The notes under the pieces: model-generated | Database searches by the model: none | Told to the model about the DNA's origin: nothing | The model's input: only the letters and a program-made list of their open reading frames with translations | Translations under genes and position numbers: made by a program | Source of the DNA: JAZKFP01 sp040386355 | GTDB taxonomy: Bacteria > Pseudomonadota > Gammaproteobacteria > Pseudomonadales > UBA6940 | NCBI GenBank assembly: GCA_040386355.1 | Contig: JAZKFP010000311.1 | Span: 1-22,316, forward strand | Reading direction: 5' to 3' | DNA: 22,316 nucleotides | Shown: one piece after another, positions 1 to 7,527 of the stretch | Layout of the letters: every line of letters starts with the position of its first letter | Position numbering within the stretch: the first letter of the stretch is position 1

Positions 1-54
1 TTTCAGCATATCCACCATTTTTACGGTATTAACATCAAATTCTTGCGCTTGCAT
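1..54 (-). CDS. rpsB: 30S ribosomal protein S2, N-terminal fragment (window edge)
   Basis: Reading the minus strand from 54 gives ATG and 18 codons, MQAQEFDVNTVKMVDMLK, running off the window edge. The segment resembles the S2 N-terminus (E. coli S2 has SMRDMLKAGVHFGH at the equivalent place). A GGAG ribosome binding site lies 7 bases upstream (complement of 62-65). S2 is a small-subunit ribosomal protein. In gammaproteobacteria rpsB (followed by tsf) is divergent from map, exactly as here, so the neighbourhood supports the call as much as the short peptide does. Only the first codons are visible. Confidence 0.82.
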   Translation of the reverse strand, partial: MQAQEFDVNTVKMVDMLK

Positions 55-76
55 ATTAAAACTCCAAGTGTATGGG

Positions 77-97
77 TTGGGCCTCCACAAACCCCAA
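77..97 (-). promoter_or_regulatory. hairpin in the rpsB 5' leader, possible S2 autoregulatory site
   Basis: On the minus strand a TTGGG/CCCAA stem (complements of 93-97 and 77-81) encloses an 11-base loop containing GGAGG. It sits 23 bases upstream of the rpsB start, separate from the real Shine-Dalgarno GGAG at 62-65. Autogenous control of rpsB-tsf by S2 through its leader is known in gammaproteobacteria. That this hairpin is such a site is inference from position only. Confidence 0.3.
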
Positions 98-170
98 TAC
101 CGAACTCAATAAAGAGCACCCCGATATCAGTTAAGAATGTATCTGTGTAGAACAAATACAGACTGAAAGG

Positions 171-199
171 TTTATGTGTGTGTTATATACCTGCCTCAA
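171..199 (-). promoter_or_regulatory. candidate rpsB promoter partly inside a repeat element
   Basis: On the minus strand TTGAGG (complement of 194-199) and CATAAA (complement of 171-176) are separated by 17 bases, each matching the sigma-70 consensus at 4 of 6 positions. The -35-like box falls within the end of the palindromic repeat at 181-309. This is a weak match, proposed because it points at rpsB and leaves a leader of roughly 110 bases. Confidence 0.27.
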
Positions 200-309
200 A
201 ATGGCTTTTCATTTTGTTGTCTCGCTCTTCGTCTGCTCACATACTTTTGAGTATACTCCGCGGTCTCATCACTCGACGCCTCATGCAAAATCATTGTGAA
301 TTTGGTATG
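181..309. repeat. palindromic repeat element, copy 1 (about 125 bp)
   Basis: The left end TGTTATATACCTGCCTCA differs by one base from 12121-12138. The core CTCCGCGG (256-263) and the right end TTTGGTAT (301-308) also recur in the second copy. The termini are imperfect inverted repeats: ATACC followed by TCAAAATG on the left, and the complement of CATTGTGAATTTGGTAT on the right. It has no coding capacity. Size, inverted ends and recurrence fit a MITE-like or REP-like non-autonomous element. No target-site duplication was seen. Confidence 0.7.
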
Positions 310-456
310 GAATTAGTCAAAATCACTGATGTGAACTTGACCATTAAGTAAGTGCGCTTTTGTTTGCACAAACTGGCCGACGTTTATACCATACCGTCGT
401 GTTGGCAACAATCGAGTCTTTTCAGAATCGTTCATCAAAGACATAATTTCTCTATT

Positions 457-487
457 TTGAATCTTTCAATTCCCTTAAGCCTATAAT
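457..487 (+). promoter_or_regulatory. candidate map promoter
   Basis: TATAAT at 482-487 is a perfect -10 hexamer 34 bases upstream of the map start. The best -35 candidate is TTGAAT at 457-462, but the spacing of 19 is longer than the usual 17, so the -10 is more convincing than the -35. Confidence 0.4.
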
Positions 488-520
488 TTTTTTATTTCTT
501 GATTTAAAAGGTATATCGCA

Positions 521-1297
521 TTGAGTTCATTAATTAAAACCGCTGAAGACATTGAATACATGCGTGAGTCAGGTCGTTTAGCAGCGGAAGTACTTGAAAT
601 GATTGGGTCTTATGTCAAGCCCGGCGTTTCAACCGCACAACTTGATCGAATATGTCACGACTATATCGTGAATGTTCAACAGGCAATTCCTGCTCCGTTA
701 AATTATCGCGGTTTTCCAAAATCGATTTGCACTTCGATTAATCATGTTGTGTGCCATGGCATTCCCTCAGAAAAACAAAAATTAAAAAAAGGTGATGTCA
801 TTAATATTGACGTGACGGTTATTAAAAATGGTTTTCATGGTGATACTAGTAAAATGTTTTTTGTTGAGGAAGTTAGTCCTCAAGCAAAGCGATTAACCAT
901 TACCGCACAAGAATGTATGTATCGTGGAATTCGATTGGTAAAACCCGGTGCTCGTTTGGGAGATATTGGTAATGCCATCCAACGTTATGCGGAGGAGAAT
1001 CATTTTTCTGTAGTGCGTGATTATTGCGGTCATGGAATCGGTCGAGGCTTTCATGAAGAACCTCAGGTTTTACATTATGGTTCACCAGGTACACGCATGG
1101 CCTTGGAAGAAGGTATGTGTTTCACCATTGAGCCTATGATTAATCTAGGTGATTACCAAACTCGTTTGATGTCCGATGGTTGGACAGTATTGACAAAAGA
1201 TCGAAAATTATCAGCGCAGTGGGAACATACGATTTTAGTAACCGCAACCGGTTATGAAGTTTTGACGTTAAGAAAAGAAGAACAAGGCTTCATCTAA
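521..1297 (+). CDS. map: type I methionine aminopeptidase
   Basis: Cytosolic metalloenzyme that removes the initiator methionine from nascent proteins. The 258-residue product is close in length and sequence to E. coli Map, and the five metal ligands fall at the same numbers: D97 and D108 (NIDVTV, GDTS), H171 (CGHGIGRGFHEEP), E204 (FTIEPM) and E235 (EHT). H178, a substrate-binding histidine, is also present. The start is a TTG at 521, chosen because the protein aligns from its first residues (MSSLIKTAEDIEYMRESG) and AAAGG at 507-511 lies 9 bases upstream. No ATG upstream fits. The gene is divergent from rpsB and followed by glnD after 61 bases, the standard gammaproteobacterial order rpsB/map-glnD-dapD. 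Very secure. Confidence 0.98.
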   Translation: MSSLIKTAEDIEYMRESGRLAAEVLEMIGSYVKPGVSTAQLDRICHDYIVNVQQAIPAPLNYRGFPKSICTSINHVVCHGIPSEKQKLKKGDVINIDVTVIKNGFHGDTSKMFFVEEVSPQAKRLTITAQECMYRGIRLVKPGARLGDIGNAIQRYAEENHFSVVRDYCGHGIGRGFHEEPQVLHYGSPGTRMALEEGMCFTIEPMINLGDYQTRLMSDGWTVLTKDRKLSAQWEHTILVTATGYEVLTLRKEEQGFI

Positions 1298-1306
1298 GTA
1301 GAGTTT

Positions 1307-1328
1307 TACAAAACGCGCTTTGTATTTA
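1307..1328 (+). terminator. weak stem-loop with T-rich tail after map
   Basis: TACAAA (1307-1312) pairs with TTTGTA (1319-1324) around a 6-base loop ACGCGC and is followed by a T-rich stretch (TTTATTT). The stem is AT-rich, so it would be at most a partial terminator between map and glnD. Confidence 0.27.
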
Positions 1329-1358
1329 TTTACAAGCTATTTTAATTAGGGAGTTAGC

Positions 1359-4022
1359 ATGTTGTTAAATATTGAAGGATTACCAGCTTCTACTCCTACT
1401 ATGGCCGAACTTGCTGAATGGTTAAATCGCGGCCAACAAAAAACTTTTCAAGCATTCGAAGGCGGCGCAAGTCTCAACGATTTATTAAAATTTCGCAGTA
1501 CATCGGTTGATATTTTATTACGGTATTTGTGGCAGCGCGCAGGTGTTGAAAATTTACCTGTGGATTTAATTGCAGTAGGTGGTTTTGGTCGTCAAGAATT
1601 ATATCCCGCGTCTGATATCGATTTATTAATTTTAATTGCTTCCAGCACCTCTTTGGATACGCCTGCTCATACTTACACACCAGAAGAATTACAAAAAGCA
1701 ATTGAAATTTTTGTACAAAATTCTTGGGATTTAGGTCTTAAGGTTGGCCATAGCGTTCGTACATTAAAAGAATGCCAGGATCTTGCTAAAGACGATATTA
1801 CGATTGCAACGAATTTAGCAGAATGTCGGTTAATTGTTGGCTCTGAAACACGTTTTAATCAATTACAACAATGTGTCCAAGATGAAAGCTTGTGGACACA
1901 CGGTGCATTTCTGGAAGCTAAAATCACTGAGCAACGAATTCGTCATGCCAAAAATAATAATACTGAATATAACTTAGAGCCGAACGTAAAAGCTGCACCC
2001 GGTGGCTTACGCGATATTCACACGTTGATTTGGATTTGTGGAAAAATTTATAAATGTCGTTCTATTCAGGATCTTTTAACGTTGCATTTAATTGATCAAA
2101 CAGAATATGACGCGCTCTATCAAAGTCAAAGTTTGATTGGGCGAGTTCGGTTTGCATTACACATGATCACGCAACGTGATGAAAACCGCTTGTTATTCGA
2201 TTATCAAAAAAGCATTGCAGCAGCACTTGGGTTTAGTGGTGATCATCCAAATGAAACTGTTGAACGATTAATGAAAAGTTATTATCGCGCAGCGTTAAAT
2301 ATCGCTGAGATTAACCATGTGCTATTGCAACAAATTCAAGAAGAGTTACAACCACCCAATATTGTACTTGCACCCATTCAAATTAATCCACGGTTTCAAA
2401 TTCGCGATGGGTTAATTGAAGTCACTTCACCTGATGTTTTTAATGTAACACCTTCCGCAATTCTTGAAATTTTCGTATTAGCAGCCAATAACGAAAATAT
2501 TATTGGCGTTCGTGCTTCAACTATTCGTTTATTAAGTCGTAATCAACATTTAATTAATGATGAATTTCGTGAAAATCCAAATAATGCACAATATTTTATT
2601 CAATTATTACGTTCTCCACATCGGCTTTTTACGCAATTAAAACGCATGAAACGTTACGGTATTTTAGGTCGATATATTCCTGCATTTGGTGAAGTAATTG
2701 GTCAAATGCAATACGATCTTTTTCATGTGTATACCGTTGATGCTCATACTTTGTTAGTTATTCAAAAAATGCGTTTATTTCGCTGGCCTGAAGCATTAAA
2801 AGATTTTCCAGTGGTTGCGCAAGTTGCACGTCAGCTTCCAAAAATTGAAATTTTATATATTGCTGGTATTTTTCACGATATTGCAAAAGGTCGTGGCGGT
2901 GATCATTCACAATTAGGTGCGCACGATGTGCGTGAATTTTGTCGACGTCATCAATTAACCGCATGGGATTCGCATTTAGCTTCTTGGTTAGTTGAGCATC
3001 ATTTGTTGATGTCGATTACAGCTCAGAAAAAAGATTTATCAGACCCTGAAGTTATTCAAAATTTCGCTGCAAAAGTAGGTGATGAAATTCATTTAAATTA
3101 TTTATATGCTATGACCGTTGCTGACATTTGTGCAACTAATGGAAAATTATGGAATCATTGGCGCGCTTCATTATTGAGTCAATTATATCTGCAAACACGC
3201 GCAGCATTAGAACGCGGACTTGCAAATCCAATTGGTTTACAAGAGCGTATCGCTGAAACACAAGATAACGCGCTAGAATTATTAAAATTTGCGCGTTTAA
3301 ATCAAATCGACATTTCTGATTTATGGTCAAGTTTTGGTGATGAATATTTTCAACGTAGTCAACCAGCAGAAATCGCTTGGCATACGCAAGCCATTTTAAA
3401 TCATCAATCATTAGAACCTTTGGTAATGATTGGAACTCCTGCAGGTGCTACGCATCAAGAAAATACTCAGATATTTGTTTATACCGCAGACAAACCAAAT
3501 TTATTTGCAGTAACCGTTGCAGAATTAGATCGAATGCAATTATCGGTTTTAGATGCGCGAATTATTACCTCAAATAGTGGATTTAGTTTAGATACCTATG
3601 TTGTAGCTTCCAATGATGGTCGACCATTAGATCGATCGCCCGAGCATTTTAATTATTTGTGTGCACAGCTTAAACAAGCTTTAGCAAATGAATCAGAATT
3701 TCCTGAAATTCTTTCAAAACGTATGCCGCGTGAATTAAAAAGTTTTACCGTTCCAACCGATGTGTTAATCAGTAATGATTTAAAACATCATAGAACAATT
3801 ATTGAAGTACGAGCTTTAGATCGACCTGGTTTACTTGCACAGTTGGGCCGAATTTTTTATCGATTTAATTTGTCAGTTCAACATGCAAAAATTACCACGC
3901 TTGGAGAACAAGCTGAAGATATTTTTTTCGTAACCGATATGCATGGCGCGCCACTCAGTGATCCGGCCGTATGTGAAGATATTGCACAAGCGGTAAAAGA
4001 CGAATTTATATCCGCAGCGTAA
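1359..4022 (+). CDS. glnD: bifunctional [protein-PII] uridylyltransferase / uridylyl-removing enzyme
   Basis: Glutamine sensor of the nitrogen regulatory cascade: it uridylylates PII (GlnB/GlnK) when glutamine is low and removes UMP when glutamine is high. The 887 residues match the E. coli length (about 890). The N-terminal nucleotidyltransferase domain carries AVGGFGRQELYPASDIDLL (residues 72-90, with D86 and D88 as the expected metal ligands). A central HD hydrolase domain includes FHDIAKG (about 505-511) and GGDHS just after. Two C-terminal ACT domains follow, from about 704 (LFAVTVAELDRMQLSVLDA) and about 811 (IIEVRALDRPGLLAQLGRIF). The ATG at 1359 follows GGGAG with good spacing. It lies between map and dapD as in E. 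coli. No PII gene is visible in the window. Confidence 0.98.
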   Translation: MLLNIEGLPASTPTMAELAEWLNRGQQKTFQAFEGGASLNDLLKFRSTSVDILLRYLWQRAGVENLPVDLIAVGGFGRQELYPASDIDLLILIASSTSLDTPAHTYTPEELQKAIEIFVQNSWDLGLKVGHSVRTLKECQDLAKDDITIATNLAECRLIVGSETRFNQLQQCVQDESLWTHGAFLEAKITEQRIRHAKNNNTEYNLEPNVKAAPGGLRDIHTLIWICGKIYKCRSIQDLLTLHLIDQTEYDALYQSQSLIGRVRFALHMITQRDENRLLFDYQKSIAAALGFSGDHPNETVERLMKSYYRAALNIAEINHVLLQQIQEELQPPNIVLAPIQINPRFQIRDGLIEVTSPDVFNVTPSAILEIFVLAANNENIIGVRASTIRLLSRNQHLINDEFRENPNNAQYFIQLLRSPHRLFTQLKRMKRYGILGRYIPAFGEVIGQMQYDLFHVYTVDAHTLLVIQKMRLFRWPEALKDFPVVAQVARQLPKIEILYIAGIFHDIAKGRGGDHSQLGAHDVREFCRRHQLTAWDSHLASWLVEHHLLMSITAQKKDLSDPEVIQNFAAKVGDEIHLNYLYAMTVADICATNGKLWNHWRASLLSQLYLQTRAALERGLANPIGLQERIAETQDNALELLKFARLNQIDISDLWSSFGDEYFQRSQPAEIAWHTQAILNHQSLEPLVMIGTPAGATHQENTQIFVYTADKPNLFAVTVAELDRMQLSVLDARIITSNSGFSLDTYVVASNDGRPLDRSPEHFNYLCAQLKQALANESEFPEILSKRMPRELKSFTVPTDVLISNDLKHHRTIIEVRALDRPGLLAQLGRIFYRFNLSVQHAKITTLGEQAEDIFFVTDMHGAPLSDPAVCEDIAQAVKDEFISAA

Positions 4023-4077
4023 TGATTTCCGAAAAGTGATGGGATAAAAATATCTTTAAGAAAAATTTTAATTTTCT

Positions 4078-4109
4078 CTGGCGTCAACTGCTAACACAGT
4101 TGACGCCAG
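4078..4109. repeat. perfect 13-bp hairpin in the glnD-dapD gap
   Basis: CTGGCGTCAACTG (4078-4090) and CAGTTGACGCCAG (4097-4109) are perfect inverted repeats with a 6-base loop CTAACA. The stem is much more GC-rich than its surroundings. On the plus strand it is followed by GTGAGAG and a run of A, not T, so it is not a classic intrinsic terminator for glnD. It could be a transcript-end stabiliser, an operator or a small dispersed palindrome. Confidence 0.7.
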
Positions 4110-4182
4110 TGAGAGTAAAAAAAAATAAAAAATTCTGAGCAAACAAAATTAAAGCGCAAATTAATTAACAATTCTTTTAACC

Positions 4183-4206
4183 TAGTTGCTAACTCATTGG
4201 CAACTA
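4183..4206 (+). repeat. 7-bp stem-loop upstream of dapD
   Basis: TAGTTGC (4183-4189) and GCAACTA (4200-4206) form an inverted repeat with a 10-base loop, about 50 bases before the dapD start. It may fold in the dapD leader. It does not resemble a lysine riboswitch. Confidence 0.35.
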
Positions 4207-4254
4207 AGAGAAAATTCATCCCTCGTATTAATAATCAGTAATAGGACAGTCGTC

Positions 4255-5088
4255 ATGAATTTAATTGATCTGCAAGATCGCATTGAAACCGCTTTTGAAA
4301 ATAGAGATTCTTTGTCACCTATTTCTGCACCGGACAACGTTAGACAAGCGGTACAAGAAACTATTGCTGCATTAGATAAAGGAGTTATTCGTGTCGCTGA
4401 GCCAAAAAATGGTGAGTGGATTACGCATCAGTGGATTAAAAAAGCAGTTTTACTCAGTTTTAAATTACACGATAACCAAGCAATACCAGGTGCTTTTACG
4501 CAATACTTTGACAAAATTCCGTGTAAATTTTCTGATCTAAGTTTGACAGAATTACGTGAAGCCGGTGTACGAATTGTTCCACCCGCGGTTGCACGTCAAG
4601 GTAGTTATATTGCACCCAATGTTGTTCTTATGCCTTCTTACGTAAACATTGGCGCTTATGTTGACTCCGGCACTATGGTTGATACCTGGTCTACTGTTGG
4701 GTCTTGTGCACAAATTGGAAAAAACGTGCATTTATCCGGTGGTGTAGGAATCGGCGGCGTGCTCGAGCCTTTGCAAGCAAATCCAACCATTATTGAGGAC
4801 AATTGTTTTATCGGTGCGCGTTCAGAAATTGTTGAAGGCGTCATTGTTGGCAAAGGTTCTGTTATTTCTATGGGTGTTTTTATTAGTCAAAGCACACGTA
4901 TTTACGATCGTGAAACCAAAGAAATTTTTTATGGCCGAGTTCCTGAAGGCTCTGTTGTTGTGCCTGGGACTTTACCAAGCGCAGACGGCTCACACGGATT
5001 ATACGCAGCAATTATCGTGAAACGTGTTGATGAAAAAACGCGTGCAAAAGTAGGTATTAATGAGTTATTACGTGACGCAACACGGTAA
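4255..5088 (+). CDS. dapD: 2,3,4,5-tetrahydropyridine-2,6-dicarboxylate N-succinyltransferase
   Basis: Transfers succinyl from succinyl-CoA to tetrahydrodipicolinate in the succinylase branch of DAP/lysine synthesis, feeding peptidoglycan and protein. The 277 residues align with E. coli DapD (274) along the whole length. The N-terminal helical domain includes THQWIKKAVLLSF. The left-handed beta-helix then carries the family blocks VLMPSYVNIGAYVD, GSCAQIGKNVHLSGGVGIGG and NCFIGARSEIVEGVIV, and the C-terminus is KVGINELLRDATR. I place the start at ATG 4255, not at the upstream in-frame start 4186: homology begins at MNLIDLQDRIETAFE, and AGGA at 4243-4246 sits 8 bases before it. It acts upstream of murI-dependent cell-wall synthesis and downstream of LysC, also in this window. 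Confidence 0.97.
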   Translation: MNLIDLQDRIETAFENRDSLSPISAPDNVRQAVQETIAALDKGVIRVAEPKNGEWITHQWIKKAVLLSFKLHDNQAIPGAFTQYFDKIPCKFSDLSLTELREAGVRIVPPAVARQGSYIAPNVVLMPSYVNIGAYVDSGTMVDTWSTVGSCAQIGKNVHLSGGVGIGGVLEPLQANPTIIEDNCFIGARSEIVEGVIVGKGSVISMGVFISQSTRIYDRETKEIFYGRVPEGSVVVPGTLPSADGSHGLYAAIIVKRVDEKTRAKVGINELLRDATR

Positions 5089-5135
5089 TCATACCCTTCC
5101 CACAATGGTTTATTAGTTTTCGTGTGAGTTAAATA

Positions 5136-5894
5136 GTGAATTCAATTCTTGTTGAACAAATTGATCAACTGTTACCACAAACTCAATGTGAAAAATGTGG
5201 TCATCCAGGTTGTCGTCCTTATGCAGAGGCGATAGCGCTGGGTGAATTACACAATAAATGTCCGCCTGGTGGAAAAAAAACAATTAATGAATTATCGAAT
5301 TTATTACAACGCGACATTTTACCTTTAGATCCAAAACATGGCATTGAAAATCCTATTACTACTATTGCATTTATTCGTGAAGCAGAATGCATTGGTTGTA
5401 CAAAATGCATACAGGCTTGTCCAGTTGATGCAATTGTCGGAGCAGCAAAGCTTATGCATACGGTTATTACCGACGACTGTACTGGCTGCGATTTATGTCT
5501 TGAACCTTGCCCAGTTGATTGCATTGAAATGCACCCAATCCAAGCTTTATTAGATCCAATTGAAATAAAACGTAAAGCAAATCATGCACGGCAACACTTT
5601 GAAGCACGTAACCGCCGACTAGTTAATAAAATAAATGCTAAAGAGTTAAAGCATGGAACTTTTTTACAGTTGGTAAACTTAGCAGAACAACCAACAGAAA
5701 AAGCAGATATTGTTTTTCTCAAATCGGATTTAAAAATTAAACAAAAACGTTTAAAAGAATCTCAATACGCGCTCACTCAAGCGATTAAGCGCAAAACGTT
5801 ATCGGATACTGAATTATTGCAGATGCAAAATCGTGTCAAGCAATTAGAAGAAAGTGTATCTATCGCAGAAAAACTCTGGCTTTCCAATGAGTAA
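5136..5894 (+). CDS. RnfB/RsxB-type iron-sulfur ferredoxin, short stand-alone form
   Basis: Electron-transfer protein of the RnfB family. The first ~45 residues hold the RnfB Fe-S motif with cysteines 18, 21, 26 and 42 (CEKCGHPGC, then C42). Two adjacent 4Fe-4S motifs follow: C85, C88, C91, C95 (CIGCTKCIQACP) and C115, C118, C121, C125 (CTGCDLCLEPCP). The last ~110 residues are charged and helical, possibly coiled coil. The usual N-terminal membrane helix of RnfB is absent and no rnfA, C, D, G or E gene is nearby, so this is probably a soluble RnfB-like protein whose partner is unknown. The start is GTG 5136 with only a weak TGAG upstream. Its position just before nth mirrors the end of the rsx-nth cluster of enteric bacteria. 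It may deliver electrons for Fe-S enzymes or DNA repair, but that is speculation. Confidence 0.9.
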   Translation: MNSILVEQIDQLLPQTQCEKCGHPGCRPYAEAIALGELHNKCPPGGKKTINELSNLLQRDILPLDPKHGIENPITTIAFIREAECIGCTKCIQACPVDAIVGAAKLMHTVITDDCTGCDLCLEPCPVDCIEMHPIQALLDPIEIKRKANHARQHFEARNRRLVNKINAKELKHGTFLQLVNLAEQPTEKADIVFLKSDLKIKQKRLKESQYALTQAIKRKTLSDTELLQMQNRVKQLEESVSIAEKLWLSNE

Positions 5895-5929
5895 TCATTC
5901 CAATCAATAATATTTATTAAACTTAATAT

Positions 5930-6565
5930 ATGAACCTTGAAAAAAGATCTGAAATATTTCGTAGATTACAGGAAAACATTCCTGAACCAACAACAGAATT
6001 AGAATACACCTCGTCCTTTGAATTATTAATTGCTGTGATCCTTTCTGCACAAGCAACAGATATGAGCGTTAATAAAGCAATGCGGATTTTATATCCAATC
6101 GCCAATACTCCTGAAAAAATTTTGAAATTAGGTGAAGTAGGTTTAATGCCCTATTTGCAAAGTATTGGTTTATATCGCAACAAAACAAAATTCGTAATTA
6201 AAACCTGTCAAATGTTATGCAATGAATTTGGCGGCGAAGTTCCAAGCAACAGAGAAGACCTTGAACGTTTACCAGGTGTCGGTAGAAAGACAGCAAATGT
6301 TATTTTAAATACTGCATTTGGCGAATCTACTATTGCAGTCGATACGCATATTTTTCGTGTTTCTAATCGTACCAAAATTGCTCCAGGCAAAAATGTAGTG
6401 GAAGTCGAAAATAAATTAATGAAATTCATTCCAGAACAATATAAAAAAAATGCACATCATTGGCTTATTTTACATGGACGTTATACCTGTGTAGCTCGCA
6501 AACCTAAGTGTGCGCAATGCTGCATTAATGATATGTGTGAATATCCACAAAAAATATTAAGTTAG
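5930..6565 (+). CDS. nth: endonuclease III
   Basis: Bifunctional DNA glycosylase/AP lyase of base-excision repair, acting on oxidised pyrimidines. The 211-residue length is identical to E. coli Nth and the key positions coincide: catalytic lysine K120 in the helix-hairpin-helix LPGVGRKTA, catalytic aspartate D138 in AVDTHIFRV, and the 4Fe-4S ligands C187, C194, C197 and C203. An additional cysteine at 198 lies inside the cluster loop. The start ATG 5930 follows a very AT-rich stretch without a clear Shine-Dalgarno. The start is 35 bases after the ferredoxin gene, so co-transcription is likely. Confidence 0.98.
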   Translation: MNLEKRSEIFRRLQENIPEPTTELEYTSSFELLIAVILSAQATDMSVNKAMRILYPIANTPEKILKLGEVGLMPYLQSIGLYRNKTKFVIKTCQMLCNEFGGEVPSNREDLERLPGVGRKTANVILNTAFGESTIAVDTHIFRVSNRTKIAPGKNVVEVENKLMKFIPEQYKKNAHHWLILHGRYTCVARKPKCAQCCINDMCEYPQKILS

Positions 6566-6605
6566 AAATTATTTTGTTTTAACTAATGAGAATGGGTAAT
6601 GGTAC

Positions 6606-7415
6606 ATGCAAATCGGTAGAAAAATTGGAATCTTTGATTCTGGGTTGGGAGGAATTTTTATTGCCAATGCCATTCGTAAAATATTACCTCAATACGATTA
6701 TTTATTCTTAGGCGATACTTTACATCTTCCATATGGACGTCGATCTACTGAAAATATTTATGATTTATCAGAAAAAGCAATGCGTTATATGTTTGATCAA
6801 GGGTGTGAATTAATAATAATGGCCTGCAACACTGCCAGCGCAACTGCTTTGCGTAAATTGCAACAGGACTTTTTAGTAAAAGAATTTCCACATAAACGTA
6901 TTCTCGGAGTTATTGTTCCAACACTTGAAGTTGCTATTGAACATGGCGCAACCCGGATCGGATTATTGGCTACGCAGCGGACTGTACACTCAAGTATCTA
7001 CGAATTGGAATTAAAAAAAATCAATCCAAATGTAATATTATTTGCTGTAGCTTCACCTTTACTCGTTCCATTGATTGAATATGCAGGTGAAAAATATCTG
7101 GATATGGTTTTGCAAGATTATTTACAACCACTCCAAGATGAAAAAGTACAAAGTCTTATCTTAGGATGCACGCACTATGTTTCTATTAAAGATCGCATAA
7201 ATAATTTGACCGGTGGAAATATCGACTTACTTTCACAAGACGATATTATACCCACGAAATTAGCTAATTATTTACAGCGACACCCTGAAATGGAAAAGCG
7301 TCTTTCTCGCGGTAGTTCATTTATCATTACTGCTACGGATTTGAATGAAGGCTTTAAAAATAATATTGCGCAATTAATGAATAGAAATATGCCCTATTCG
7401 ATCTTATCCAATTAG
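6606..7415 (+). CDS. murI: glutamate racemase
   Basis: Interconverts L- and D-glutamate, supplying D-Glu for peptidoglycan. Family signatures are clear: the N-terminal IGIFDSGLGG (8-16), the first catalytic cysteine C74 in MACNTAS, the second catalytic cysteine C188 in LGCTHY, and ERP-type blocks such as FLGDTLHLPYG (35-44). At 269 residues it has the usual length. It follows nth by 40 bases on the same strand. The ribosome binding site is not obvious (GGTAC only), but alternative nearby ATGs are in other frames. A general Asp/Glu racemase is possible, but the CNTAS/GCTHY pair and YG motif favour MurI. Confidence 0.95.
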   Translation: MQIGRKIGIFDSGLGGIFIANAIRKILPQYDYLFLGDTLHLPYGRRSTENIYDLSEKAMRYMFDQGCELIIMACNTASATALRKLQQDFLVKEFPHKRILGVIVPTLEVAIEHGATRIGLLATQRTVHSSIYELELKKINPNVILFAVASPLLVPLIEYAGEKYLDMVLQDYLQPLQDEKVQSLILGCTHYVSIKDRINNLTGGNIDLLSQDDIIPTKLANYLQRHPEMEKRLSRGSSFIITATDLNEGFKNNIAQLMNRNMPYSILSN

Positions 7416-7493
7416 CAAAATTATAAAGCTTTACAAAATCCAACAATAAAATGCCAACTTGAACTTGTACGTAATCTTAGAAAAATAAACACT

Positions 7494-7524
7494 CTACTTC
7501 TTAAAATTATTTTCAAAGAAGTAG
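7494..7524 (+). promoter_or_regulatory. hairpin occluding the ribosome binding region of the ankyrin gene
   Basis: CTACTTCTT (7494-7502) and AAGAAGTAG (7516-7524) form a perfect 9-bp stem with a 13-base AT loop. The 3' arm ends 3 bases before the ATG at 7528 and contains the only Shine-Dalgarno-like purines (AAGAAG). Translation of the ankyrin protein would therefore depend on opening this stem, by temperature, an RNA-binding protein or the ribosome (inference). Confidence 0.5.
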
Positions 7525-7527
7525 CAT

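Larger units (their letters stand above)
55..520. other. rpsB-map divergent intergenic region
   Basis: This 466-base gap between the divergent rpsB and map genes holds no convincing ORF. It contains the presumed rpsB leader (55-170), a palindromic repeat element (181-309) and a candidate map promoter (457-487). The part around 310-450 has short inverted repeats, for example CGACG near 379 with CGTCG near 395, but no recognisable gene or RNA. Confidence 0.6.

Noticed and set aside
91..122. Similarity of CCCCAATACCGAACTCA to the conserved CCGAACTCAG region of 5S rRNA
   Set aside because: Only about a dozen bases match, and the rest of the 5S structure and a neighbouring 23S gene are absent. 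It lies in the rpsB leader on the opposite strand, so it is probably chance.
3136..3411. 91-codon minus-strand open frame inside glnD
   Set aside because: It is antisense to well-conserved GlnD sequence and shows no domain or ribosome binding site.
4186..4254. N-terminal extension of dapD by 23 residues
   Set aside because: The extension has no family similarity, overlaps a stem-loop, and a good ribosome binding site precedes ATG 4255.
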